Assembly: GCA_022828595.1 (NCBI GenBank)
Contig: JAKGHH010000005.1
Location: 25,680,193 to 25,744,192, forward strand
Direction of reading: 5' to 3'
Length of the DNA: 64,000 nucleotides
Source: Nelumbo lutea
Lineage: Eukaryota > Streptophyta > Magnoliopsida > Proteales > Nelumbonaceae
Under the pieces are notes generated by a model. It was not told the DNA's origin. It searched no databases and saw nothing but the letters and a program-made list of their open reading frames with translations. The position numbers and the translations under genes are program-made. Within the stretch, counting starts at the first letter, position 1, and every line of letters begins with the position of its first letter. Shown here in pieces: positions 33,723 to 46,270 of the stretch.

Positions 33723-34944
33723 CTAGCTGAACTTCATAAATAAAGAAGCTATCTTGGACAGTTTGTCAAGGAGTTGTGTTGCTGTCGCCACAGCCAAATC
33801 TCTTTAGTGTCTTGGTATAAATTGTATCTTTAACTCGTTTAAATGATGTATGCTGGTCTTTTAAATAATTGGGAAGATGAGTAAGGCTTCCTGCTTGAAA
33901 GAGAGATGCTTGAATTTTCATAGAATAGTCTATTTCAATGAAATAGATGATATCTGCCAGTTAGACATCAATCAGAGTGCATGTAGATCAAGAGTGAACT
34001 TCCAGCAGAACTTGACAAGATCCAGAGTTTCCTTGCACTCATTAAATGCTACCTGTTCAAAGTGATGTTATAAGCAAGGTAATCTGGAAAACAAATGCAT
34101 TTCTTGTTCATTTTCTGAATGCATAGGAGCAGCTTCTATTTGGCACAACTAGAACAGAGATACATCCAGGATCAGAGCATGAGGCATTATATTAGATTCT
34201 GGGATGGTAACCTCAATACACACATTTTTATGGTAGTACTGAAGTATGGAATCTCAATTTATCAGAAAGAGAAGGAATATTAAATGTTATATGACGGAAA
34301 GGTTAGATAATCTGTAACTCTTATTATTATTTTTAAGATAGAAATCTTCCTTCAGTTCTTTAATGTTTCAGTAAGATGTTCATTACTGTTATGGAACTCA
34401 GAGTTCTGAAAACACCAAGGAGCAGTAGAAGCAGAATTTGTGTGAAATTCATTGCAGGGACAACTTGCATCAAAAAAGGGGGATGAGAAAATCAGAAAAT
34501 ACAGTTTGTGCTGAGTTGCATTCAGGTAATAGGGGTGGATCAAAGTGTCAGAGTTCTTCTAGGACAGATACATTAGGACTAATTTGCGGTTGTGTTGCAG
34601 CGCATATGTTCTACAGGGATGATTGGGCATTATCAAAGAGTTATTCTACAGCAAATATATTGGAACTACCAGTCACTAAACATAATAAACTTATTTTTGG
34701 ACATTTTTCTACCTTAATTCTTAAATGCCTTAAGGAGAAGCGAATCAATTGATAAAGGACCACTAGTTTTTTCCTTGAAAACCTATTAGGCAGAACTACT
34801 GATTGGTATGTCATCCACAAACATGTGCTTTCTGTAAACAATAGGACCAAGGAAATTTCTACTCCATCAACCAATCCTGATGCAAACATTCATTTTATAT
34901 TGAGCAGATATTAAAAAAAAAAAAAAAACTTACATATTTATATT
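33723..34944. other. Non-coding region 3' of the GNAT gene
   Basis: No supported coding frame on either strand. It contains the probable 3' UTR of the - strand acetyltransferase gene near 34900 and an A-run at 34912-34928. Confidence 0.45.
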
Positions 34945-37900
34945 CTAACTTTTATTTAGAATATATGATAGGTACTTACATAGAGTTGAGCGCTTAACCA
35001 TTAAAACGTGCCTCTTTCTCCCAATCCAAGATGTCAACCATGGGGGATCTCTTGACACAATTCTATAACCTGCATCTTCATACAATTTGCAGGCACCAAA
35101 ATCATCTTCATAAGCCCGCAGTGCAAGGTAGTCAAAACCCCATAGAAGTGCAAGTAGGTCACAAGCTTTAAGCAACACTGTTGCTACTTTTCTCCTCCTG
35201 ATAAACATATCCTTGAATTAATAAACAAGAAACCATGTAAGAGATGAAAGGAAAACCTCGAAAGCATGAAAAGGAAGGTATTCCTAACAACTAAAATTAC
35301 GTAAAGAATGGTGATTGGCATTTGTGCATTTGGGATTCTTGAAATTTGTTGTATACTTCATTCAGTTCTGCAAATCCATCTTGCTTTTATTACTGTAATG
35401 AAATAAGCCTCAAATTGGAATCTTCTAGAGAGATTTCAAGTATTAATAGGGATTTCCTTTGTTTTCATTCACATTGGATACAGATCACAAGATTTGGATG
35501 GATAATTAAGACCTATATAACCAAAATCATCAATTTGTTTAATAAAAATTGGAGGCATAAAAATCACAACTAAAGCTGGAATTTGAAACTTGTACCTTGG
35601 GCCATTTGGGAAATCTTGCATTTTCTTATCTGCTAAATACAAGGAAGTGCATTTTTTTGAGGTACTTGGATGTTGTACGTGTTCTCTGGATGGGAGGGAA
35701 TGTTTTATGAGGATGTTAGTTGGGCCTGCTTCCCCTTTTTTTATTGTTCCTCTTTTCCCCTTGCTTTTCTTTTCTATAACTTTGATCTATTGTAACTAGT
35801 AACTTGTCAAAAACAATTGTCTTATGTATTAAGAAATTACTACTTCTCCAAGTAGTTGCATGCACATCATAACAATGGAATGGCTAATATCAATGCCATA
35901 ATATAATTCAGACAGCAATTGTAGGAAGTACAGGTATTGCACTTGAACCAGTACATAGTAATCAATTTGGAAAAACATGAAGAATAAAGTTACAATTTTT
36001 AAAACTGGGTGAACTAGGCTAGCTAGAAAGAGAACCATAAATCATAATTGATGCTTTATTTATTGGTAAACAAGGCTGTTATATAATCAGAATAGTAAGA
36101 TAAAGAGAAGAAGAATGAGGAAAAAAGAAGAAACAAGAAAGAGGAGAAAAGAGAGTGACCAATCTACAAGATGAGAAGTGAAAACTTAATCTCTCATCTA
36201 GGGGTGTCAATTGGACTGGAATTGGTCCAACCTGATCCAGTCCAATGTGAATCCATTTACAAATGGACCGAACCAAATCCAGTCTAAATGCAATACAAAC
36301 CAAATCCAATCCAATCGATTAAAATGTAAATGGACTGGATTGGATCCAACCCAATCGAAACCGAATGAAATATCAAAATTTTTTATATAATTCAACAACC
36401 ATGCAGAAATTCAAATTAAAATTACAAAAATATATAAAAATAAAGAAAATCTGAAACATTAAAATGAAGGTTTTTAAAACCAGACCGGACAAGGAACCAT
36501 TATGGGATCTGATTCCCGGGTTGATATATATGCTTACCTGAAATCTTTCAACACTGCAATACCAGACACATAAAGATATTCTTCTGCTTCTTCAAGATGC
36601 CTGAGGACAACAGCATCTCTCAAGGCTGTGACATCCACAACACCTACAAGCACCTGCTCTGATGTGGGTTCTGTATAAGAAGCATCCATAGCCTCAGCAA
36701 CCAAACAGGCATACCTGATAAGCCAATACCAGTTTAGCATGATGAAAAACCCAAGCATAAGCATGACAATAAAAGCTTAATGGGACTGGATTTGTGCTAC
36801 AAGGTAACTAATGGTGAGAAAGAGAAGGAGGCATGAGAAACAAATTACCCATTTGGCAAGCCGGAAGCCTGAAACTGCAAAACTAAAAATTGTTGCATTT
36901 ATAACAAGACATTGATTTAATTGTTAGTTGGCCAGGAACGCACTTATTGATCGAAACCAAATTAACATCTAGAATGGAAGGCCATGCTGGGCTTCTTCAG
37001 GTAGATGGCCATGCTGGGCTCCCTAGCTCTAACAGAAGGTTAAGAGAACTTAAGGCTTCAACTATCCAATAGAAGGCTTGATGTAGTGGTGCTTGCCTTG
37101 TGTTCAGAAATGTTCTAGGAATAGTTACAGAAATACAGCCTATCAGCTAGAGAGAGCATACCTATCTGGTGGTGAGTTTCTAATCTTGTAGACAAGACCA
37201 GATAGAACTTCAGCCTGTATTGTGCAGGAAAATACTAAATTTAGGAGAACAAATAAGAAAGTAAAGCTAGACACCGGTAGAACTACATCTGAATTACGAT
37301 GAATACAGGAAAAGAAAGAGTTCATGACTCTTTCCTCTTTATTGTCTATCATTTATTTATTCAAATTTAGATATAAGTCACACATTTTTTTGGTAAAGAG
37401 ATAAAAATGGTCCATTCTAAGAATCCAGATAAATAACCACAGGCAAATTAGATGCTTCAACCTGAACAAAGTAGGACAAAACATAAATTAGACCCAAAAA
37501 CAAAACTAAGAAGAAAAGGAGACTGACCCTGAAAAATTCGAAGAATAAATCATCAAAGAGAGCCACTGGGACATGAAATGCTTCAGATTGAACTTGAGCT
37601 ACCATTCTCATCTCATCTTCTTTCTCAACCAGCCTCCTCACTCTCCACCCAAACTCACTGATCAAATACGCATCCTTACTAATCTCACTTTTCCCATTCC
37701 AACCCTCCCCAACCAACTCCTTGGAGGTTGAAGAGCAGCAAGGAACCAGAACACCCCTTCGTCTGCTCCAAAGCTTCCTCCCCTTCTCGTCTCTCTTCAC
37801 GTAGCGACCCGCACTCTTACAACTTCCCTCGAGATTCACCAGCTGTATCATGTCACATTTGACTCGTATACTACTACTACATGCAGAGTTTCTAGAGAGC

Positions 37901-37947
37901 CTCTTTGGAAGAAGTAAATTGTTTGGGCATGCTTTCAGATGTGCCAT
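34945..37947 (-). CDS. Plastid GNAT-family N-acetyltransferase (GNAT6/7-like), four exons
   Basis: Four exons give an intact frame of 300 residues: 37947-37528, 37214-37162, 36714-36538 and 35197-34945, all with GT-AG introns and matching phases (0, 2, 2). Residues 1-75 are rich in Ser, Arg and Lys with few acids, like a chloroplast transit peptide. Residues 98-158 (EFGWRVRRLVEKEDE to NSPPDR) are the conserved lead-in of plant plastid GNATs. The acetyl-CoA fold follows: VGVVDVT (strand 4), EEYLYVSGIAVLKDF (strand 4/5), then the motif A loop RRRKVATVLLKACD, and RAYEDDFGACKLYEDAGY (motif B). These enzymes transfer acetyl groups to N-termini or lysines of plastid proteins; for this copy that is inferred from family. 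The C-terminal 14 residues after LMVKR may be lineage-specific. The subfamily label is from memory. Confidence 0.9.
36196..36385. mobile_element. hAT-type MITE fragment in GNAT intron 3
   Basis: It starts TAGGGGTGTCAATTGGACTG and continues with repeated GGACTGGATTGG / CCAATCCAATC phrases in both orientations, typical of plant MITEs with TAGGGGTGTCAA ends. Only one terminus is recognisable. The host intron is 35198-36537. Confidence 0.55.
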
Positions 37948-38149
37948 GTTTGATTGCTCTCACGAGTAGGGGATTCCGTTGCTTATAGTATGAACTATGA
38001 AGGTGGAACCGGGAATTGAATGAAGGAAAGGTAAAATCAACAGGTGCCACGGATGGCGGGTCAAAATCCATCAATCGATCCGACCCGTTTATTCATTCTC
38101 AAGCTGAAAATGGAGCTGTCAATGGGTTGGGGCCTACCCAATGTAGGTG
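37948..38149 (-). promoter_or_regulatory. 5' flank of the GNAT gene
   Basis: Upstream of the ATG on the - strand is a CT-rich untranslated-like stretch with ACTATAAGC at about 37985. No strong TATA box was found, so this is the presumed promoter by position only. Confidence 0.35.
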
Positions 38150-38620
38150 GCCAATTTTTTCCATCTCCGACGGGGACCCGACTTCCCCGATCCGATGATG
38201 GGATTGCTTTGGCCGGGTGGAGATGAGGATGGGGATTAATAGGGATTTTCGATCCGGGTTGGGGTTAGGGATGGGATTGAGGTCCCAGTCCCACTCTTAT
38301 CCCAATAAATATATGATATTATTTATATTTTTTATATTATTAGTATATATCAAAACATATTTAAAACATTATTTATATTTTAAAATTTTTATTTATTTTT
38401 CAAAAATATTATTAATTAAAAATATTTTGGAAATTCGGGTCTCTGTGAAAAAATTGTCCCCGTCGGGAATTAGAGATGGGGGGCAACTTTTATCCCCAAC
38501 GAGAATCAGAGATAGAATAGGGATTAGTTTCAGAATCAAGACCGGGAATGGAGAATATGATCTCCACTCCATTGCCATTCCTAACCCAATGCAACCTAAT
38601 TCTTCTTCTATGATCTGTGT
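38150..38620. repeat. GGGATGGGG-rich dispersed repeat with inverted arms
   Basis: Phrases such as GATGGGGATTAATAGGGATT and CCCCGTCGGGAATTAGAGAT occur on both sides of a short AT-rich centre. This resembles a known type of non-autonomous plant repeat but I could not define its ends. Confidence 0.4.
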
Positions 38621-39540
38621 CCTGCTTAATAATAAATGGATCTAGACCGGTTTTCACTGTCCTGGACCCCATTAAGACCCAAACCTATATAGATAGAGAA
38701 AGAGGTCTTCTGGTTTTCTCTTGTAATTTGTATTATATTTTATGTTGAAAAGGGTAAATTTTGGATAATAAATAAGATAATTTTGATTAAAAACATCGCT
38801 TTACCAATATATAAATATTTTACTATTTTTATTAAGCTAAAATGAAGTTCTAAAAGTTGTTATTATCCTATTTATCATTATCAAAAACAAAGTTGTTATC
38901 ATCAAAGGTAATTTATAAATGTCTAAGAATAGTTGGGTGAACGAGGTCAGTCCGTCCCAATTAATAATTGGCTCACTTCTGGGTTTATCTTATAAAATTG
39001 ATTAATAATGAGTTTGGTACTGATCCACCCTGTTCTCAAGGAGACCCGACCCATTGCCAGCTTTGGCTGAAAAATGCCAAACAAACTGGGTGAAACCCTA
39101 GGCAGACTTAGTTGACCGATCTTTAAGGGGATCACAAGTTGTTTTTGTTTTTGTTTTTGGTTTAATTTTGATTTTAATTTTGTTCCCAAAAATAAAATCA
39201 TATTGCCAAACACTCCCTAAATGGACAGACGTCTGTATTCTAAACCCGAAAAATATTTGGTTATTCAGGTTGGAGAATCGGGTCAGGAATTGGATATTTA
39301 TGTCTAAGGCTTGAACAGGTTATCCAATGATCTGTTTGTATGAAGAGGTTGGTGGTTCTGCCTCATACATATACCTTTTGTGAATAACCCGGAGATGGGA
39401 GGATAAGATAGTGGATGCAATTTGGCTGAAGCAATAGCTTATAAAGCTGCCACGTGGTGAATGCATAACCATACATGTGAAAGGTTGTGTAAGGACGTAA
39501 ATTTATGATGCCTGAAGGGTACAACCACTCGCATTAGGAA
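38621..39540. other. Spacer with a possible MITE end
   Basis: No gene was seen. A poly-purine/pyrimidine tract at 39140-39200 and TTTGGCA phrases at 39070 and near 39205 in inverted orientation hint at a degraded MITE. Confidence 0.3.
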
Positions 39541-40000
39541 CTTCACAACCAAGAATCAAATAATTGGTATTGGGTATGAATAAGGATATGGATACGTTTA
39601 TGGAAAGGTATGGATAAAAATGAAATATGATGAAAGTATATGAATATAAATTATATAAATATATTAATGATATTCAATTAAAAGTTGAATTATTTATGAA
39701 TAAAGTATAAATAAATGAGAAATGTACACTTTAATAGGTTAATTTTTTTTATTTTTTTAATTTAATATTTTTATATAAATAATAATTCTTTTTTAAAAAA
39801 TAATATGCTTTCACTTTTAATATATAATTCTGTGTAAAATAAAATATAAACCATTTAAGATAGATAAAATATATTTCTTTTATAATTTTTTTTTAAATTA
39901 AATCTTAAATTATTTATTTCAATTTTTATATTTAATTTTTTTTTAATTTTTTATTAAAAATAAAAAAACAATCCAAAAGCAATCTATATATTAGTTTTGC
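39541..40000. repeat. AT-rich dispersed repeat, copy 1
   Basis: The block TAAGGATATGGATACGTTTA to AAATGAGAAATGTACACTTT resembles 48590-48740, including ATAAATACATAAGAAATGTA. No coding content. Confidence 0.45.
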
Positions 40001-40802
40001 CAAACTAGGCGGTGTGTATTGGATTGTTTCCACCGATATAGTGTATCGTGCCAATACATCTAATCGTGACATATCTCATATCCATGCCCATGCTTACAAC
40101 TCAATTTGAAAAAGCGGAAATGAACTAATTCACGCGAATCCAGATTTTTATGAATTCACAAGGCGTGCATTGGGAATATCTCCCAAGCATGTCATCCACA
40201 TGCACATCTGAGCATGCATTGGGAACATCTCCCATGTATTGGGAGATGTGATTTCCATATGCAAGTTCGGACCAGGCCCCAACTAATGGTCACAACAACC
40301 TTTATAACCGTGTACTGGGAGTATCTACCTTGTCCTCCCTGACAAGATGTTTCTAATACAATGGCTGTTGGGACTAATGTTGGGATCCTTGTTGGGAGTA
40401 GATCTGGTCATTCTATATATACGGCTATAAGTATTGTGAGAATGGTATAAGGACCAATTTTATCAGGATGAAATCAAACCTCCTTATTGGGCCATTGAGC
40501 ATGGCGGTTGACTGGTTGGCACTTGACACCCACTTCCAAATGCCACTTTCCTAGATTCTAATGAGTTGGTGCTTAGACTAGCATCGATCGGTCGAGAGTG
40601 TGTTTGGTGTTATCCAATTCATTTGGTTTTCGAGAATTTTGATTTATCTGATTGGACCTTAGTGTTTCCTTAGGCTCAGTTTGGAAGGTGTATAAATATA
40701 AAAATGTAGAGTGCAAAACCCTGCATTTTGTATTATTTTATTTGTATTTACATTTTACATATTTATATTTGTAATCTTTTCAAATTCAGCCTTAAAAACA
40801 AA
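40001..40802. other. Spacer with short GGGA(A/T)ATCTCCCA repeats
   Basis: No gene recognised. 40160-40250 has two to three copies of CATTGGGAA(T/C)ATCTCCCA with partial inversion. Confidence 0.4.
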
Positions 40803-41123
40803 TCTATTACTATCGAAAATACATGATATCGGAAGGACTTTGGCTAATCAAAATCCACCAATGAATTTTGATAAACATCACCTGATTGATTACCACGGTT
40901 CTTTGGTTACAGTTTTTCTAATATCATGTCTCATGTCTTTTCTTAACCCTAATTCAACCTTGACACCATAAAGATATGAAATTAAAAAAAAAAAAACAAA
41001 TCAAATGGCATCACTAAACTAGTAACCAGTCTAAAAAAGTGGTAACCAATCAGCTGGTATTTATCAAAATCCTCAAGTGAATTTCGATTGATCAAAGCCC
41101 TTCTAATATCATGTCATTCCAGT
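40803..41123. mobile_element. Foldback MITE, copy 2
   Basis: The left arm has ACATGATATCGGAAGGACTT, AATTTTGATAAACATCACC and TGATTGATTACC. The right arm on the opposite strand reads ACATGATATTAGAAGGGCTT, GATTTTGATAAATACCAGC and TGATTGGTTACC. The arms of about 85-100 bases are imperfect inverted repeats with a 150-base centre. Same family as 11767-12505. Confidence 0.75.
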
Positions 41124-41463
41124 AGCATAGAATTTTCAAATTAAGAAGGCCAAATCCCTTAAACCTCCCCTAAGTTTTCTAAAAAGGTCTTAACCTTTCC
41201 TTAACTTTGACCTGCCTCTAAACGTCCCATGACTTTTGGGGATGAATGGACTTATTCACTCCTTTGTTAAATCTAACAGCAATTGCCAATTTTGACTACT
41301 TTATTTAAAATCATCAAATATTTGGTGACTGAAATACCCTTAAACCTTTAATAAAAAAATCCTTAAATCTTTAAACAAAAAAAATACCCTTAAATCTCTC
41401 TTTAACTAAAATAGGTTTGTTCATGCCATGATAAAATGAAATACCAAAACATATTTACTCATA
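41124..41463. other. Spacer left of the split Helitron
   Basis: No gene recognised; contains short repeats of TAAACCTTTAATAAAAAA / TTAAATCTTTAAACAAAAAA. It ends at the host base next to the Helitron 3' end. Confidence 0.4.
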
Positions 41464-41680
41464 CTAGTAAATATGTACGTGCATTGCATGTGATAATTCT
41501 ACATGATGATAATGATAGTAATAAGGTATCCAAAATTTTTCTATAAATTTTATGTATTTTTTTGTTTTTTATTGCAGATTGCAAAATCCAAATCAGATTA
41601 CATAAACACTCCATCCAAATATATGATAATTAGATAATTTTGAAGTTCTAAGCAAGGATTAAAGTATTTGTATCAGGTAT

Positions 41681-42314
41681 TGTTAGCACCCTTTCTTTGC
41701 TTGGTTCCTTCTTTGACCCACCTCCTACATTCCAGATACCCGATCAAACCATGCCAATCGCTTTAAAACATGCAAAAGCCCTAAGAAACCAAAGTTTAGC
41801 CTAAATGCCCATAAATTCAACGTCAAATCTACATGAGTCCCTCTCGACGGTCTTGATTATGCCATATCACCATACTTGATCCCCGATCAAACTCCACCAC
41901 GTGAAACAAAATTTTCAAACAACCAATCACGCAAAATTTCAACCCTAAATTCCTGGATTTAGCCAATCATTCATCAAAGATCCCATTTCGACGCGTATAA
42001 CACTATGACGCTAAAACCCATGATCTGCATGTGCCTAACACGATCAAACCCTTCCAACAGCCTCATAAGCCAGATCCATACCTACCCACCAAATTTTATC
42101 CCAAAATTTCCTTCTTTGACTTAACATCAAACATTGATTCTGTTTTAACGAATTTTATTAATCAAAAGCTCACCTGTCACGACTCCCCATCATCCAAGCC
42201 TTATTTGACCAATCAGACCCCACCACCACGTTCAATGACCCAAAAACCCCAAACACATCTTATTTCATGACCAAACACCTCCATTTGACCGTTAAAAAAG
42301 CCAGATTCCATTAC
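41681..42314 (+). repeat. Gypsy LTR-like fragment left of the copia insertion
   Basis: It starts TGTTAGCACCC. Its last 220 bases (42080-42300) are collinear with 47173-47400 (shared CTACCCACCAAATTT, AAATTTTATTAATC-like and TTTGACC(G/A)TTAAAA). The stretch has no coding frame. Confidence 0.55.
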
Positions 42315-43355
42315 TGAAATGATGAGATATCCATCATATAGATGGTTGAACCCTATAGGAAGGTTGGGCGAAATTTCAAAATTTCTCTCTCTCCCTTCTG
42401 GGAATCACATTCCCTATTTTATAAAATTGCACGTTCAAGGACTATTCTTAAAAAAATAAAAAAATAAAAATAAACTGAACCAAATTTGAAACCAAAGGAA
42501 GGGAGAGGAAAATACCTGATACGGAATTAAAAGGAATTCCCAACGTAGGTATTCACGCCCAAAGAGGATACCAAATCCGCCTCCACTGAAGATGACACAA
42601 CAAATGTTGAGGCAAGATCAACAGGAATGGTTCTTCAGCAAGAACCTGGGATTCTTCACTAAGAATCAAGTAAGGTGATGTGAGCACGACTTCTGATTGT
42701 TTCTTCACCAAGAAACAATATCAAGAACGCTTCTTGATCAATCTAGTAGGTGGAGATCGAACTGGGATGGCGCCAAGAATTTAGGGAGAGAAAAGACTAC
42801 AGAGAGGAGTGTGTTCTCTTTGTGGATTTCGCCCCTTATTTATAATCCATTTAGGATTAGCTTCCTAATCTGATTAGGAATGAGATTTCCTAATCTAAAT
42901 CTTGTATTTAGATCTGAACTCTCAAGTTGATAAGACCTATCTTATCCAACTGCTAATCACAGTCAGATTATAATTCCAAAATTGGCCCAATTTAATTAAA
43001 CCATTTAAGCCCAATTCAAAATGGGCTTTAGGCCCATTAAGTCATATTGCTTACTTAACCCATTAATTGTTGTCTAGTATGGTTCTCTTTGTATGGCATG
43101 GGACCCTAGCAATGATCTATACATCAACCACATGGGTTCAGCCCAGCCTTTGTTATAAAGCCTGGCCGAATTCACTATAGGTCACAGTGAACCCTTGAGT
43201 CTATCAACATGGACTCTTAATGGGCCCATCATTTACACTAAATTGTCATTGGGTCGAGCCATCTTGTGAAAACCCAAGGACTGTGGGCAGATGTAAGATT
43301 GGCCCATCGGGTATTACCCTCAATGGCCTTACACTTAACCTCTCAGCCCATAATG
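42315..43355 (-). repeat. 3' LTR of copia deletion derivative
   Basis: Homologous over its whole length to 45255-46270 (shared CCCTATAGGAAGGTTGGGC, GAAGATGACACAAC, TGATTAGGAATGA, GGGCTTTAGGCCCATTAAGT). It carries a small A-rich insertion near 42450-42475 that the other copy lacks. Confidence 0.88.
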
Positions 43356-45254
43356 AAATAAACGTGTTGATTACGTGTCCTAACATTCAGGGGACTACAT
43401 ACATCAGTATGTATCAGGTCAAGTGTGCCTGTAGATCTTTCAGGCTTACCGTTAAATGGATGTTTCGTCATCTTACCCTGAAAACGATGTTAACAAGTTA
43501 GAAGATCTTCTATAGTTAGAAAATCCAAAGGACCATCCTTTACCAACCTTGTGATATGATCTATGTTAATGTGGCCAAGGTAGTAATGCCACAAGCACGT
43601 GGGACTAACTGTATCACGAGTCATCTTCTTGCGGGTTATTTCTGACGTAGTTTCGGTAATGTTGGTTTCTAGAGAATGATGAAGAACATAGAGACCATTC
43701 TTGAGCTCTATGTATGTGAGGAATTTGTTATTCCGTTTAATAGTAATCACATTACTAAATAAGATAAATAACCATCCAAACATAATTTTGAGATAGAAAT
43801 CAAATTTCTTCTTAAATTAGGTATGAAAAGACAATATTTTAGTACAATTGTTCATTCTCTAAAAACTAGTTCTACAGTTTCTATGACTATTGCAAAAGTC
43901 ACCAAGTAGAGTGTTACTTTTCCGTCACTTGGTCTTCTACTTATCTTGAACCACTACAATGAGTTACACGCATGAGTCGAAGCCCCGAAGTCAATACACT
44001 AGGAAACAGAAGTGGCCAACAGACTGGTCTCTATGATAAAAGATTCGAAATTACCTTACTTCTTAGTCTCTAGATATTGAGGACAATTCCTTTTCTAGTG
44101 GCCGATCTGTTTGCAAAAGTGACATGCATCTGATGCCTTGTCCTTCTTTTGCTTTTTCGGTTTGCTAGTCTTCTTCCGAGGCTTTTTCTTTGCCCTCCTC
44201 TTCTTCTTGCCCGAATTTCCACCTTCAACAAGCATAGCTATTGGTTTATCCTTCTTAATCAGTTCTTTAGCCCTCTACAACATATTGCTAAGTTCCTAAA
44301 GGCTAACATTTAGCTTATTCATGTTATAATTCATGATAAACTGATTGAAGGAGGGAGGCAAGAAATTTAGGATGGCATCAACCTTGGTGACATGATGTAG
44401 CCCTGACCCGAGTGCCTCTAGTTCATTGATGTAACCCATTATCTAGGTATATGGGTTGAATGGCAAAGAGCAATTCGGCCCATATAGCTGAATTAGGGCT
44501 GATGAGGGTGGACTGAATTGTGTCTTGTAATTAGCCATCAAACCCTCGTCCCATATGTAAAATTTCAGGGCTGTGAACAGCCCATATTGATCCACAGATT
44601 TGGTCCAACCAATTTGGACCAATTTGGGTCAAATGGGTCTAGGGTTTAATGTTTTAATTCAAGATTCAATTCAAGAAGATGATCTGAATTTAAAAACTGA
44701 TAGATGACAATCAAGAATCGGCAAACAATCACAAGAGGGTTGTTCGTAAGGTTGCAACCTTACAAAACAAAAGTTAGTTCACAAATTGCAATTTCCAAAA
44801 TTGTAAATCGTAGATTGTCAAACCCAAATCTGCAAAATTTCTCCATCACGCTTCCAACAATTCTTCCAATGAAAAAAAAAAGAAAAAACCTAATTTCTCT
44901 ATTAATTATATCATAATCAAATCCTATACATTCCGTCTAGAAAATAAAAAGAAAATATTTATAGACCAAGAATGAATAGAATAAAACAGTCGGTACGTAG
45001 ATTCGTTGCGCCAAAAAGAATTCGATCTCCACCATACAACCAACCCAGATTTCAAGAAATATAAATAGAACAATTCTAAATAGATTGCAGAAAATAAAAG
45101 ATTTAATTTTAGATCAATTGCCCATAGCTGAGAGCTGAATTCTCAGAGATAACCTTAATCTGCACAAATCGGGTATAATTGTTTCTACCTATTTGCGTAG
45201 GTTCAAATCTGGTCTGATTTTGGTTCAAAAATGTAAACCTAGCTCTAATACCAC
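43356..45254 (-). pseudogene. Copia gag to early integrase, internal deletion derivative
   Basis: On the - strand the order is primer site, gag, a Lys-rich linker with zinc knuckle (CHFCKQIGH then KRNCPQYLETKK near 44100), a protease remnant, the pre-integrase block (TCLWHYYLGHINIDHITRLV, 43783-43490) and integrase start (CLQGKMTKHPF, LDLIHTDVC). It then stops near 43380 and meets the 3' LTR. Most of integrase, RT, RNase H and the polypurine tract are absent, so the element cannot be autonomous. Confidence 0.82.
45241..45253 (-). other. Primer binding site of the copia derivative
   Basis: The - strand reads TGGTATTAGAGCT directly beside the 5' LTR; Met-tRNA type with one change. Confidence 0.8.
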
Positions 45255-46270
45255 TGAAGGGATGAGAGATCCATAATATGGATGGCCGAACCCTATAGGA
45301 AGGTTGGGCAAAATTTCAAAATTTCTCTATCTCCCATTTGGGAATCGCATTCCCTATTTTAGAAAATTGCATTTTTAAAAATTATTCTTGAAACAAAATC
45401 GGACCAGATCTTAAACCAAAGGAAGGGAGAAGGAAATACTTGATACTAAAAGGAATTCCCAATGTAGGTGTTCACGGGCAAAGAGGATACCAAATCCGCC
45501 TCCATTGAAGATGACACAACGAATGTTGAGGCAAGAACAACAGGTACGGTTCGTCAGCAAGAACTTGGGATTCTTCACCAAGAATCGAGCAGGGTGATGT
45601 GAGCACGACTTATGATTGTTTCTTCACCAAGAAACAATATCAAGAACACTTCTTGATCACTCCAGTAGGTGGAGATCAAACTAGGATGGCGCCAAGAACT
45701 TAGGGAGAAAAGAATGCAGAGAGGAGTGTGTTCTCTTTGTGGATTTCACCCCCTATTTATAATCCATTCTGGATTAGCTTCCTAATCTGATTAGGAATGA
45801 CATTTCCTAATCTAAATCTTGTATTTAGATCTGAACTCTCAAGTTGATAAGACCTATCTTATCCAACTGCTAATCCCAGTCAGATTATAATTCCAAAATT
45901 GGCCCAATTTAATTAAGCCATTTAAGCCCAGTTCAAAATGGGCTTTAGGCCCATTAAGTCATATTTTTTACTTAACCCATTAAGTGCTGGCTAATATGGT
46001 TCTCTTTGTATGGTGTGGGACCCTAGCATTGATCTACACATCAACCACATGGGTTCAGCCCAGCCTTTGTTATAAGGCCTGGCCGAATTCACTATAGGTC
46101 ATAGTGAACTCTTGAGTCCATTAACATGAGCTCTTAATGGGCCCATCATTTACACTAAATGGTCCTTGGGTCGAGCCATCTTGTGAAACTCAATGACTGT
46201 AGGCAAATGCAAGATTAGCCCATCTGGTTACTCTCAATGGCCTTACACTTAACCCCTCAGCCCATAATGA
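45255..46270 (-). repeat. 5' LTR of copia deletion derivative
   Basis: Second LTR copy, collinear with 42315-43355. By eye about one base in ten differs, indicating an old insertion. A CTATTTATAATCC stretch near 45753 gives a TATA-like box on the - strand. Confidence 0.87.

Noticed and set aside
34438..34752. 104-codon + strand frame 3' of the GNAT gene
   Set aside because: No homology recognised and no supporting splice or UTR context.
38217..38645. 142-codon + strand frame
   Set aside because: It lies across a dispersed GGGATGGGG-type repeat; composition is repeat-driven.
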